A stretch of 64,000 nucleotides of DNA from NCBI RefSeq assembly GCF_021462225.1, contig NC_061815.1, forward strand, positions 50,506,873 through 50,570,872. The letters are read 5' to 3'. This document shows positions 31,001-43,400 of the stretch, piece after piece. The translations under genes and the position numbers were made by a program. The notes under the pieces are model-generated. The model had not been told where the DNA came from. It did no database searches and was given only the letters and a program-made list of their open reading frames with translations. Source of the DNA: Girardinichthys multiradiatus (taxonomy: Eukaryota > Chordata > Actinopteri > Cyprinodontiformes > Goodeidae). The stretch's first letter is position 1. Every line of letters starts with the position of its first letter.

Positions 31001-33964
31001 TACATATCCATTTAGTGTCTATGAAGATCAAACCAGTAGTTTTATGGAGAAAATGTGTAATTTGGGTTAAATGGAAATAAATCCTCCTGTTGTGTTGATG
31101 TCTCGATCAGCGATCAGCTGATAAAACGGTGAGGCCACGCCCCTTTAGCCACAATCAGCTGATCGCCCCAAATCTTGACAAAGTGTCATAAACTCTGAGG
31201 CGGGAACTCAGTGGAAAACCTCCAGTAATAAAACTGGAACAAAGAGTTGGTGAGACCCAGACTGCAGCTGTTTTGAATGAAAAACTTTTAAAAGTCCAAC
31301 TTTTAACTCGTGATTGATTTGGGATCAGATGGACAAATCAAAACACAGCTCAGCATAAAATACTTCCATCAGTATTCCAACAAGTTAATACTTTAGATTA
31401 ACTACTGGTGATTATAAATCACTTTAACTGCCTCATCCTGCACAGACCTCTAAATGCACTTATCTGATTTAATATAAAAAGAACGAAATTACTTTGAGGT
31501 TGATTTCTTCTCTCCACCGGTCGAGGATCAGGTCTGAAGAAAAGGAGGGGAGGAGGACCACGCGTCCGTGATCAAATTATGGAAACAAAACGGTAAGTTC
31601 TCATCCGTCCAGGAGGGGAAAAGATGAAGAACCTTTAGTCGACTGCATCAACAAGGAGGGAAACTCATCTCCTTGGACATAGAACCTCTGTGGGTTTCCA
31701 CCTGCGCCAGGTGTGGGCGTGGTCTCCGATCGGTAAATAAATCCTCTGATCTTCTCGTATCAGACAGATTTCCAGCTTTCAAGCTCTTCCAGGAATGGCT
31801 TGTGGAGCAAATGTTCGCCTGCGAGCTTTTTGTCTCTCCAGATATGCGCCTCCGATGCGCCGTCATGTTAGACAGGCGGGAAATAGCCCCGAAACTTCAT
31901 CCTGTGGGTTTTACACTCTTAGTGACGTCAGAGCTGTGACGTCTGTTGAGCTGCGTGCGTCATAATGTGTGGATGACCCCAACAAAGTTTTCCTGAGTCA
32001 GCTGAAAACTGTCCAACCCCAGGCCAGTGGAGCTTTGTGCAGAACAGAGGTTGTGATTGATGACTGATCAGTAAGGCCATTTTGGATTTTATTAAAGGCT
32101 GACATGTTTAAATTTGCTGCACTGTAAGAAAACACCAAAAAGCTAAAATCATTTGATTTTTTCTCTTTATTACAATCCACAGATTGGATAGTAGTTTAAG
32201 CTCTTTTAAATACTTTATCTAAAGGATAGAAAAGACACAAAGAAGATGACAGCAATGCAATCCAGGGCACCATAAAAGAAATCAAACAAACCTCAAGTTT
32301 ATGTCCAGTATGAATGACTCTGAATGAAGTTTTGATCTAAATGTAAAAATATAAATAAATATAAATCTAAACTCCTGTGAGTGAGTCTGGATAGAGAGAC
32401 CGGAGCTCAGTCTCAGTGGAGAAAAAGTCCAGATAAATCGTTCCCTGAGATTATTTTCCTGGCTTTCTTTAATGAAATGATCGTACAGATCACTGAGAAC
32501 GGATCTGATGGTATAAAGAGCTGAAATCAGCAAACAGACGGGACCTCCTCTCCTCATCTGGCAATGAAATAGTGTCAGATTATAACCAACAAAAGAACCA
32601 GTTATTTTTATTCCAGTAGTGATATTTTTATGTATTAACAAACAGTACTTTCATGAGATTTACTTTAAATAGTGTTTTCTCCCAAAAGAGGAAATAATTT
32701 GTTCTCAAAACGTTTTATTAAGAAAAAAATGTATTAATCCTTTTTACAGACATCCTGTTTGTTTTGCCAAATTTGGTTTGATGTCTTGTCTGAAAAACTT
32801 CAACTTCAACCTAAAATCGACTGAGTTGTCTTTATTTAAGTCCTTCTAAAAGGTCTCATTGTTCTCAGGTTAATATGCTGAGTGATCAGATGTCATTACA
32901 ACGAGCTCCAACTGCTTAAACAGTTTACATTACAACAAAATCCGACTTCCAGTGATTTTGAGCCCAGACTGATCAGCTACCTTCATGTCAGAACCATCAC
33001 ATGATCAGCTCAGGTGGAGGCTGAAATGCCTCCATCAGTCTAATCAGCAGACCGACGCTAGAACGGAGTAACAGACTTCATCAAAACAGCCTCATCTGCA
33101 GGAAACTGCAGCTGAAGGAACTGAGGCCCGGATCATCAAGAAATTCAAGGCTGAAATGAGAATGAAGGGGATCAGAACCTTGAAGCTTTGGACCTGTTGT
33201 CGGAAAACTCCTCAAATATGAACCCAACTGAGAACCTGTGGTCAGTTTTTAAAAAGCATGTGGAGAAACAGAAGCCAACAGAGTTAACTCCAAGATCTAA
33301 GAGGATAGGAATGGGTCACCATTCAATCGGTATTTGATCCAGAAGATGAAAGTCAGAGAGATTTCCAGAAGATATGAAAAACAAGTCTGGAAATCTGATG
33401 AGGCTGATACCAAAAACCTTTGAAATGAAAGCAGCACAACATCATGTCACAGCAGAAAGCGTTGGCCAGGACTGCATAATCAGACAATACATCTCCCTAA
33501 CCAAGAAGAAGAGCTCCAAGATAATGTGGCGTGGCATATAAAAACTTCTTGGCCTTTATTTATTAGATAAGGAAAATCTGCTGTTCCTGCACATCTAAGA
33601 TCCGACCTAAAGGGAACACAATCCGGTCAGAGTGACTGACACGGATTATTTACATCAATTGAAGGCACCTACTGTTAATGTGGAGGAATAACAGGAAATC
33701 TGCACATGAAGGGAACAATTTATCCCAAACTTCCTCTCCTCTGAGAATGGAGGCAACACAAATCCCTCTCTGGAAGACAAAGTCTGGATGGACAACAGTC
33801 TCTTTACAGAAAACAGAAAGTTTTTACACTGGACAGAAAGAGACAGCTCTGTAAACTACAGAGTACTGTGGAGTAAAGGCCTCTGTTACTTGAACTATAC
33901 CAAACATCGGCTGCCTTCATCAGTAGTTTCAGGACACACAATGATTCAGGATGGACACTACATG
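31001..33964. other. intergenic sequence between the LTR element and the mgat4b 3' end
   Basis: The lower part may still belong to the U3 of the LTR element. A Tc1-like relic lies at about 33080-33560. I see no coding exon. Confidence 0.45.
33080..33560 (+). mobile_element. Tc1-like transposase relic
   Basis: A short plus-strand frame reads NMNPTENLWSVFKKHVEK, a decayed form of the [16 protein letters not shown] block that carries the third acidic residue of the Tc1 DDE catalytic core. Flanking sequence is frame-broken. Confidence 0.55.
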
Positions 33965-34045
33965 TGACGGAAATCTGCTCTGTCTTTATTAAGGCAACTC
34001 GTTAACTGGCGGAGGGAGAACCCAGAGCAGCGGACACACACCGAC

Positions 34046-34096
<51 letters not shown>

Positions 34097-34431
34097 TAAG
34101 TGAGATCATACATGAAGGGGGAGGGTGGGTAATGGCAGGAAGGGCCATGTCTGCAGACAGGAAGCATCTCAGCGCTCCAACTTCCAGTGATTTCACATTT
34201 AGCTTACTGTATGTACACATAAATACAGAATCATCTGGATAAGTACAGCTTCACGTTGCTGTGGAAACCAGCAGAACATTTTTGGGTTTCCACCGCTGCC
34301 GCCATCTGTTTGAATGGTTTCAGTCTCTGGGCGGATCAGCTTTGCAGCGGAGAGGCCCGTCCACACGGTGGTGCCACAGCACCGCGGAGAGGTTCTGGAG
34401 TCAGGAGCCTGTGCTCAGGTGGGCTCAGGTG
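33965..34431 (-). other. mgat4b: probable mgat4b 3' UTR
   Basis: Sequence after the mgat4b stop codon (34432-34434), ending near a minus-strand AATAAA (plus tttatt, 33985-33990). It contains a long (TG)n microsatellite at about 34051-34094, which would be a CA repeat in the mRNA. Confidence 0.55.
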
Positions 34432-34455
34432 TCACTCTGCTTTCTTTATGAAGAT
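34432..34455 (-). CDS. mgat4b: mgat4b last exon (seven codons plus stop)
   Basis: The acceptor is CTCTCTTCCAG (AG at 34457-34456). The exon reads ATC TTC ATA AAG AAA GCA GAG TGA, giving IFIKKAE and stop, matching the conserved ...VILSE/IFxKKA C-terminus of GnT-IV. It lies 10 kb from the preceding exon. Confidence 0.9.
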   Translation of the reverse strand: MFIKKAE

Positions 34456-37400
34456 CTGGAAGAGAGACGAATTGAGGAGCAGAACCAAAATCAATAATTC
34501 AATGAAATTACAAAATGAACACAAAACCCATTATGGTTCATAAGAGAAGCTGACCCCCCACCTTCTTGAAATCTAACACAATTTTCAGTTTGTGTCGTTA
34601 TTTTAAAGATACTGCACTGAATTCAGAACTAGTTCTAATACAACAGTGCTTAAACGAACAGGAAGATGTCCTGTTTGTGATGCTCAGGCCACTCTGTGAA
34701 GAACTAAAATGAGTTACAAGTTAAACAAATTTTCAAGATAGCATCCATGAACCCAAAGATGTTTTATTACATAAACCTGGGAATACAAAATAAATGCTTC
34801 TCTTAATTAAAAATAAATGTGTTCTTATTACACTCATTGTTTGTTACATTGAATAGTAGAGAAACCTGACATTTCAAAGTAAAATTCCCTTCTAACAAAT
34901 AAATGTAATAAAAAAATAACTATTGGATTTGAGGTACTCCCGACTTAAAGAACCGTGGAATAAATTGTTGTATTTTATTTTAGTAATAACTTATTTAGCT
35001 TAATTTAATTGATGTGAATACTACATAAACCTAAAATTACAAAGTAAAAGCCCCTTGAAATACATCAAACCAAAAACAAATGCTACCTTAACAAAATATA
35101 GTGGTTCTACAAAATAAAAACTTTCCTTATGTAAGTAAATGTGCTCTTTTTCTGAGAAAGCTCACCTGAAATAAAACGGGTTCAATAAACAAGCATGGCA
35201 TATCAAAAGAAAAGTCTCACACAAAATGTTACAATTCAACATAAAACCGACTGAATATCATATTGGATCTCCAAAAAAAGAGCTTCCCTTTAATTTAAAA
35301 TGAAAAACAAAATACTGTTATAGTTTCAAATTAAAAGCCTCCTAAAATAAAAACATACAAGATTACAAAAATAATAATAATTACAATTGTAATTAAATGT
35401 GGCATTAAATTAATGCCTGGTGTTACAAAATAAAAGTGTCACATTAAGGAAAGAAATAATTTTAACAAATTTGGTATTTCAACATAAAAGCCTTAAAATC
35501 TACAACAATTATAGAAGTTCAATTTAACTGTATCTGTTCTTAAATAAACTCTTTGTGAGTCTGTTTATAATCATTGTAGGAAGCAAATAAATAAGCAGCC
35601 ATATTCAATAAATGAGAACATTATAGAAAAGTTCATTTATTACATTCCATCACTAAGTGAAACACATTATACAGGTCCTTCTCAAAATATTAGCATATTG
35701 TGATAAAGTTCATTATTTTCCATAATGTAATGATGAAAATTTAACATTCATATATTTTAGATTTATTAAACACTAACTGAAATATTTCAGGTCTTTTATT
35801 GTCTTAATACGGATGATTTTGGCATACAGCTCATGAAAACCCAAAATTCCTATCTCACAAAATTAGCATATTTCATCCGACCAATAAAAGAAAAGTGTTT
35901 TTAATACAAAAAACGTCAACCTTCCAATAATCATGTACAGTTATGCACTCAATACTTGGTCGGGAATCCTTTTGTAGAAATGACTGCTTCAATGCGGCGT
36001 GGCATGGAGGCAATCAGCCTGTGGCACTGCTGAGGTCTTATGGAGGCCCAGGATGCTTCGATAGCGGCCTTTAGCTCATCCAGAGTGTTGGGTCTTGAGT
36101 CTCTCAACGTTCTCTTCACAATATCCCACAGATTCTCTATGGGGTTCAGGTCAGGAGAGTTGGCAGGCCAATTGAGCACAGTGATACCATGGTCAGTAAA
36201 CCATTTACCAGTGGTTTTGGCACTGTGAGCAGGTGCCAGGTCGTGCTGAAAAATGAAATCTTCATCTCCATAAAGCTTTTCAGCAGATGGAAGCATGAAG
36301 TGCTCCAAAATCTCCTGATAGCTAGCTGCATTGACCCTGCCCTTGATAAAACACAGTGGACCAACACCAGCAGCTGACACGGCACCCCAGACCATCACTG
36401 ACTGTGGATACTTGACACTGGACTTCTGGCATTTTGGCATTTCCTTCTCCCCAGTCTTCCTCCAGACTCTGGCACCTTGATTTCCGAATGACATGCAGAA
36501 TTTGCTTTCATCCAAAAAAAGTACTTTGGACCACTGAGCAACAGTCCAGTGCTGCTTCTCTGTAGCCCAGGTCAGGCGCTTCTGCCGCTGTTTCTGGTTC
36601 AAAAGTGGCTTGACCTGGGGAATGCGGCACCTGTAGCCCATTTCCTGCACACGCCTGTGCACGGTGGCTCTGGATGTTTCTACTCCAGACTCAGTCCACT
36701 GCTTCCGCAGGTCCCCCAAGGTCTGGAATCGGCCCTTCTCTACAATCTTCCTCAGGGTCCGGTCACCTCTTCTCGTTGTGCAGCGTTTTCTGCCACACTT
36801 TTTCCTTCCCACAGACTTCCCACTGAGGTGCCTTGATACAGCACTCTGGGAACAGCCTATTCATTCAGAAATGTCTTTCTGTGTCTTACCCTCTTGCTTG
36901 AGGGTGTCAATAGTGGCCTTCTGGACAGCAGTCAGGTCGGCAGTCTTACCCATGATTGGGGTTTTGAGTGATGAACCAGGCTGGGAGTTTTAAAGGCCTC
37001 AGGAATCTTTTGCAGGTGTTTAGAGTTAACTCGTTGATTCAGATGATTAGGTTCATAGCTCGTTTAGAGACCCTTTTAATGATATGCTAATTTTGTGAGA
37101 TAGGAATTTTGGGTTTTCATGAGCTGTATGCCAAAATCATCCGTATTAAGACAATAAAAGACCTGAAATATTTCAGTTAGTGTGCAATGAATCTAAAATA
37201 TATAAATGTTAAATTTTCATCATTACATTATGGAAAATAATGAACTTTATCACAATATGCTAATATTTTGAGAAGGACCTGTATAGATTCATTACACAGC
37301 CTTTATTTCTGTTAATTATGAGGATTTTGTGCTTTCAGCCAAATTCAAACACGACATTTAAGATTAGAATATTACATTAGACCCATTAAAACATTACAAT

Positions 37401-40400
37401 ACAGAAATTAATGAAACGTATGTAAAATATCTGCTTAAAGGTTGTTATTTTTAATCTGCCTTATCCGAACACATCTAATAATTTATTGAAACTGCAGCAG
37501 CATAAATCGAACTGCAGTCAGGCCGCTTGGAATACTTGATAGGCTGTGGACTGTCCTTTAGGCCCAGAAAAAATACAATTAATAATGTAACTCATAATTA
37601 GTTTTTATTTGTTTAAATCTTCAGTATTTTGTTTTTGTCATTTAATACTCATGTGATTTAAGGTTTTAATCCTGATAAATAGCATCAACCAGCCAGGGAA
37701 AACAAGCCTCTATGGCTAAACCAGGTGCATTAACACGATGGACCGACTTATTTTAATCCATGTGCATTGTCCCTTTTTAAATAAATAAACTAAACTACAC
37801 ATTTTTTTGTGATGGTGAAGCTCACGGAGAGAGGTGGGAGGAACTACAGAGACCACAGAGGAAAATGTGGCTTAATCTGAATCAAATATGTCGTTAATAC
37901 TGACCTGTAGAAAATAAAACTTCGATAATTAGAGAGAGTTTTGTAAAACTGAAGCCCACTGAAATAAACCATAGTATTTCAAAATAAAAGTATGTCTTAA
38001 ATAAATATGTTGATATTTCACTTTATTTCTAAAGTCCTCACTAGAACCTAGAAGGTAGAGAACATCAGCCCAGTTCTAAAGTCCTTCAGCTGGTTCCCTG
38101 GACCTCAAAGAAGAGACTTTAAAATACTTCAGTTAGTTTCAAAGGCACTGAATGGCTTAGCTCCAAAATACATTAAAGATCTATTGCTGTTGTATCAACC
38201 TTCCAGTTCATTCAGGTCTTCTGGTTCCTGTCTGCCCTGCAGAACCAAAACCAGAACCAGAACCAAACATGGAGAAGCAGCATTCAGTTCTTCTGCTCCC
38301 CTAATCTGGAACAAACTTCCAGAGAACTTCAGAGATGCTGAATCCCCGAGTTCTTTTAGAACAACATTAAAAACACATTTGTTCAGAGTAACTTTAATTC
38401 TTCTATTTAAACTATGAACTAAAACATCATTAATTTCAGCCTCTAGTCCAACTTTTCTTTACTTTTATTTTGCTATGTACTGTATTTTCTTTTCTTATGT
38501 TTCCAGCATGTCAATCACTGTAAATTGTCTTGATGCTGAAATGTTCTCTACTAATAAACAATTTTTGTGTTTCAATAATTTAAACAATATTGACTATGGG
38601 ATCCATTTGTGCTTTTAAGGAATCAAAATATAAAATACATTTAATAATCAAAACTGCAATGGATCTTTCTTAACTAAAGATCGAATTCTGACACAATGTC
38701 TGACTAAAACATTTCTTCTATTTATAGAAATAAACAAAGAAAAACACAGATTTAAATGTTATAAAATTATTAAAATAAAGACTAAATAAAGGCTTGACTG
38801 AAGACCAATCATTTTCTTTACCTGCTTCTTCCCTAGCGGGTCACTGGGGAGCTGGTGCCTATTTCCAGCAGTGGTTCCTCTAAAGCCTTTAAAACTAAAA
38901 ACAGGATGCTAGCTTCAGCTCCTGTTGGTCAGAAAGGTAGCTATTTATGAAAAGCAATGGACCCGGCGGAACCAAGAAAATACAGTGCCTTGCGAATGTA
39001 CTCGGCCCCCTTGAACTTTTCAACCTTTTGCCACATTTCAGGCTTCAAACATAAAGATATAAAATTCAAATTTTTTGTGAAGAATCAACAACAAGTGGGA
39101 CACAATCATAAAGTGGAATGAAATTTATTGGATGTGTCAAACTTTTTTAACAAATAAAAAACTGAAAAGTGGGGCGTGCAATATTATTCAGCTCCTTTAC
39201 TTTCAGTGCAGCAAACTCACTCCAGAAGTTCAGTGAGGATCTCTGAATGATCCAATGTTGTCCCAAATGACTGATGATGATAAATAGAATCCACCTGTGT
39301 GTAATCAAGTCTCCGTATAAATGCACCTGCTCTGTGATAGTCTCAGGGTTCTGTTCAAAGTACAGAGAGCATCATGAAGACCAAGGAACACATCAGGCAG
39401 GTCCGAGATACTGTTGTGGAGAAGTTTAAAGCTGGATTTGGATACAAAAAGATTTCCCAAGCTTTAAACATCCCAAGGAGCACTGTGCAAGCAATTATAT
39501 TGAAATGGAAGGAGTATCAGACCACTGCAAATCTACCAAGACCCGGCCGTCCCTCTAAACTTTCATCTGGAACAAGGAGAAGACTGATCAGAGATGCAGC
39601 CAAGAGGCCCATGATCACTGGCTGGTTTGAAACCACCAGGATGTGTCCAAATCTGAACAGTTGTCATAGTTTTGATTGCCGACTTGACCCACATGCAGAG
39701 AACACTCAGGAACAAAGAACATTTTAATAATTTTATTTAAAGACAGGAACAAGGATCTGTCCACCATGAAGGCCGGGCTGGGCTGTGATGGGAAGGAACG
39801 GAGGTAAGTAATAGTAACTTGGAACGAATAGACTAGGTCCAGGTAATGCCTACTGATGGGGCGTCGGTATCCGCCAGGGAGAGGACGCGTCAGGACTGAG
39901 AGCTGATCCAGAGAACTATGTCGGCAGGAGTCAGGGAAATAATCCTTTGAGGAGGAGTGGACAGGATTCGCGGCTGGAGCGGTACACTGATCTGTTCGGA
40001 CTGCCAGCCAGGTAAGATGTCCGGTGAACTTCACGGTCCGTGGGAATTCCAAAGATTCTTCTAAACCAAAGTACAGAAGCATAGAGCTATACCTGCATAA
40101 GAGAGGCAAAGGTTACTGAGAGCTTGGCTTGACAAGAACACTTTAAAACGTGAGATTCGAGGAGAGCCGGTTGTAATACCACTGGGGCAAAACAGTTAGC
40201 CGCTGATATGCTGGCAGTCCTCCCTTTTATTGCACTGTGGCTGAGGACCAGATAGGCTGCACCTGTCAGCCTCCAGATCTCAGGACTCCTGCGACACCTA
40301 GTGAGGAAACTGGTTACTGGCATGATCAGCAGTTCAGATCCTGACACCACCTCCCCCTCAACGGCCGCCACCCTGCGGCCCATGCGGAACCCGCTGGGAT

Positions 40401-43400
40401 GCAAGGAAGTCCCGGATGAGGTCTGGGTCCAATAGTAAGGAACCCGGCACCCAGGAGCGTTCCTCTGGACCGTATCCCTCCCAGTCGACGAGGTACTACC
40501 ACCCACGACCTCGTCGACGGGAGGCCAGGATCTGGTGGACCGAATTAGAGGGGTGCCCCTGGAAGTCCCGGGCGGGCGGAGGGGGCTCGGCCGGAGGGCA
40601 GAGCGTACCGGCATGGACAGGAATACAGGGTGAATACGGAAACTGGAAGGCAGGCGGAGACGAACAGTGGAGGGACTGATAACAGAATGGATGACATATG
40701 GACCTATAAACATGGGAGACAGTTTTTTTGACATAGACCTGAGTGGGACGTCACATGCGGAGAGCCAAACCTTCTGACCCAGGCGGTAGGTGGGAGCCGG
40801 CACACGTCGCCGATCAGCATAGCGTTTATTGAGAACGGCAGACCTCTGGAGTGCCCTGGTGGTGGAGGACCACATACGCTTGCATCTGCGGATGTAGTGC
40901 TTGACTGTAGGTACGGGCGCCTCTTCGTTGTCGGCGGGAAACAAGGGCAGCTGGTACCCAAAGGAGGCTTCAAAAGGGGTACAGCTTGTAGCAGCCGAGA
41001 TGTGAGAGTTGTGGGAGTACTCCACCCACGGTAGAAAGGTGCTCCACTCGGTGGGGTCTGATGACGTGACGCACCTTAAGGCCGACTCCAGTTCCTGATT
41101 CAACCGCTCCACCTGACCATTAGACTGGGGATGGTAGCCGGAGGTCAGCGAGATGTTTGCCCCAAGGGCGGCACAAAACTCCTTCCAAACCCAGGCTGTG
41201 AATCAGGTCTAGGCCAGTCCAAGACAGCTCTGATCTTCTCCGGATCAGCGCGAACCTGTCCACCCTCGAGAATTACCCCCCAGAAGCTGATGGATGCCTG
41301 ATGAAAGTCACACTTCTCAGCCTTCACGAAAAGTTGATTCTCCAGCAGACGTTGGAGAACCAGGCGGACATGCAAGCGGTGATCAGCCAGGTTCCTGGAG
41401 TAAATAAAAATTTCATCCAAATAAACGAAAACAAAGGTGTTCAAATAGTCTCTTAAAACGTCATTCACCAGGGCCTGGAAGACCGCTGGGACATTGCATA
41501 AGCCGGATGGCATAATCAGGAACTCAAAGTGTCCCACTGGCGTCTTGAAGGCGGTCTTCCACTCGTCTCCCTGGAGGATACGTACAAGGTGATAGGCGCT
41601 TCTAAGATCTAGTTTGGTGAAGATGGTGGCATCCTGTACAGGTTCCAAGGCTGAGGAGAGTAACGGTAATGGGTATTTGTTTTTAACTATTATGGCATTT
41701 AGGCCTCTATAATCAATACACAGCTGGAGACTGCCGTCCTTTTTCCCTACAAAGAAGAACCCTGTCCCCAGAGGTGAAGACGAGGGGCGAATGATTCCAG
41801 CAGCAAGTTGATTCAGCTATGTATTTCTCCATAACTAATCGTTCAGGCTGAGAGATTCTAAATAAACAACTAGTGGGTAACGGGACCCCGGGCAAAAGCT
41901 CAATAGCACAGTCATAAGGGCGGTGACTAGGCAACGATAGTTTTTGGGTCTTACTAAAAACCTGTCGAAGGTCATGGTATTCGGGTGGAACCCGGGCTAA
42001 ATCTGCTGGTTCAATAGCTACGGTCTCTGCAGGATTAGTTCTAGGGGTAACAGCTGATCTTAAACAGGTTGACAGGCAACAGGTGGACCAGGTGTCTACC
42101 CTGAGTTCAGCCCTGTTTAGATGGGGATTGTGTTCCCGCAACCAGGACCAGGGCGCTTTGTGAGACCGGGAAAATGTGTAGGAAGATGATAAAACTAACT
42201 CTAAAGGCTTAGTACAGTGGGTAATACTGTGCAATGCCTGCCCGTCCAGAGCCAGAACCTTGCGTGGCGTGGGCAACTGCTCTACTTCTAAGTGAAGCTG
42301 GGTAACTAAGGTCTGATCAATCAGGTTCAAATCACTGCCTGAATCCAACAGGGCCGTTAAAGGCACAGAGTCCTGATCTAATATTAGCTTGGCAGGTAAT
42401 GTAAATCTAGGGTCCTTAAGATCTAAGTTCCGGCCCGCCGGTTGGCCCCCTATAACCGGCGGCCCCCCTCCATTGGCCGAGCAGGACAAACTGAGACCAC
42501 ATGAGTGGAAGAACCACAGTAAAAACACTGGTGAGCCTCACGACGGCGTTGCCGTTCGTCAGGAGACAGCTGCGCCCTACCCAACTGCATGGGCTCAGGG
42601 TCAGTATAGTTAGTGGCTGTGGGAACAGCGGAGGAGCGTGGTGGGAATAATTGCATGGTTCTTTGTACAACCCGCTCTACACGGGTGCGCCTCCTCTCTC
42701 TCATCCCGGTGTCCAAATGGATCGCTAAGACTATATATTTGTTGATCTCCTCCGGCTCATCTACTAAGGCCAACTTATCTTTTAAAGTCTCATCCAGAGG
42801 ATGGAAAAAGACTGTCTTTAATTAACTCTCATTCCAGCCAGAAGCTGCCGCTGCAGTGCGAAAATCTATAGTAAACTCAGTCAGGGGTCGGTTACGTTGT
42901 TTCATGACCCACAGTCGGTGGGCAAAAGCGGTCTGATCCACTGCCACATCAAAAACCTGCTTGAACTCTGAGACAAACTGATCGAAAGTACAACCAAAAC
43001 GTGTGGGGTTGGTGAAGCTCAACTCCGCCCAACAGAGCGTTTTACCGGTCAAAAGCCCTAAAACAAATGAAATCCTAGCATCATCATGGGGAAAGGCATG
43101 AGGGGAACGGTTAAACACCAAAGCACACTGTAAAAGGAAACCACCACAATTTCCTAACTCGGCAGAAAATCTTTCAGGATTAGGGGAAGTGACATCACGA
43201 ACCTGAGAAAGAGGTCGGGCGGCCGTGGCCTCGGCAGCGCCTCCGGTGGCTGCGGAAAACATGGGAGTCAAAACACGCTGTAACATAGTTGCCATCTGAT
43301 CGATTTGCTGACTAGCCTGCTGCTGCTCAAGAAGCGACTGGAGGGTAGCTCCATGAGACTCTATTTGCTGACTGTGATCCGACACTACTCTGTGGAGTGC

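Noticed and set aside
32880..32893. Outer end of the retrovirus-like 5' LTR (TGATCA then GATGT matching the flank at 27544-27548)
   Set aside because: A five-base match in a 2-kb search can be chance, and it would imply an LTR of about 2.3 kb with no other support.
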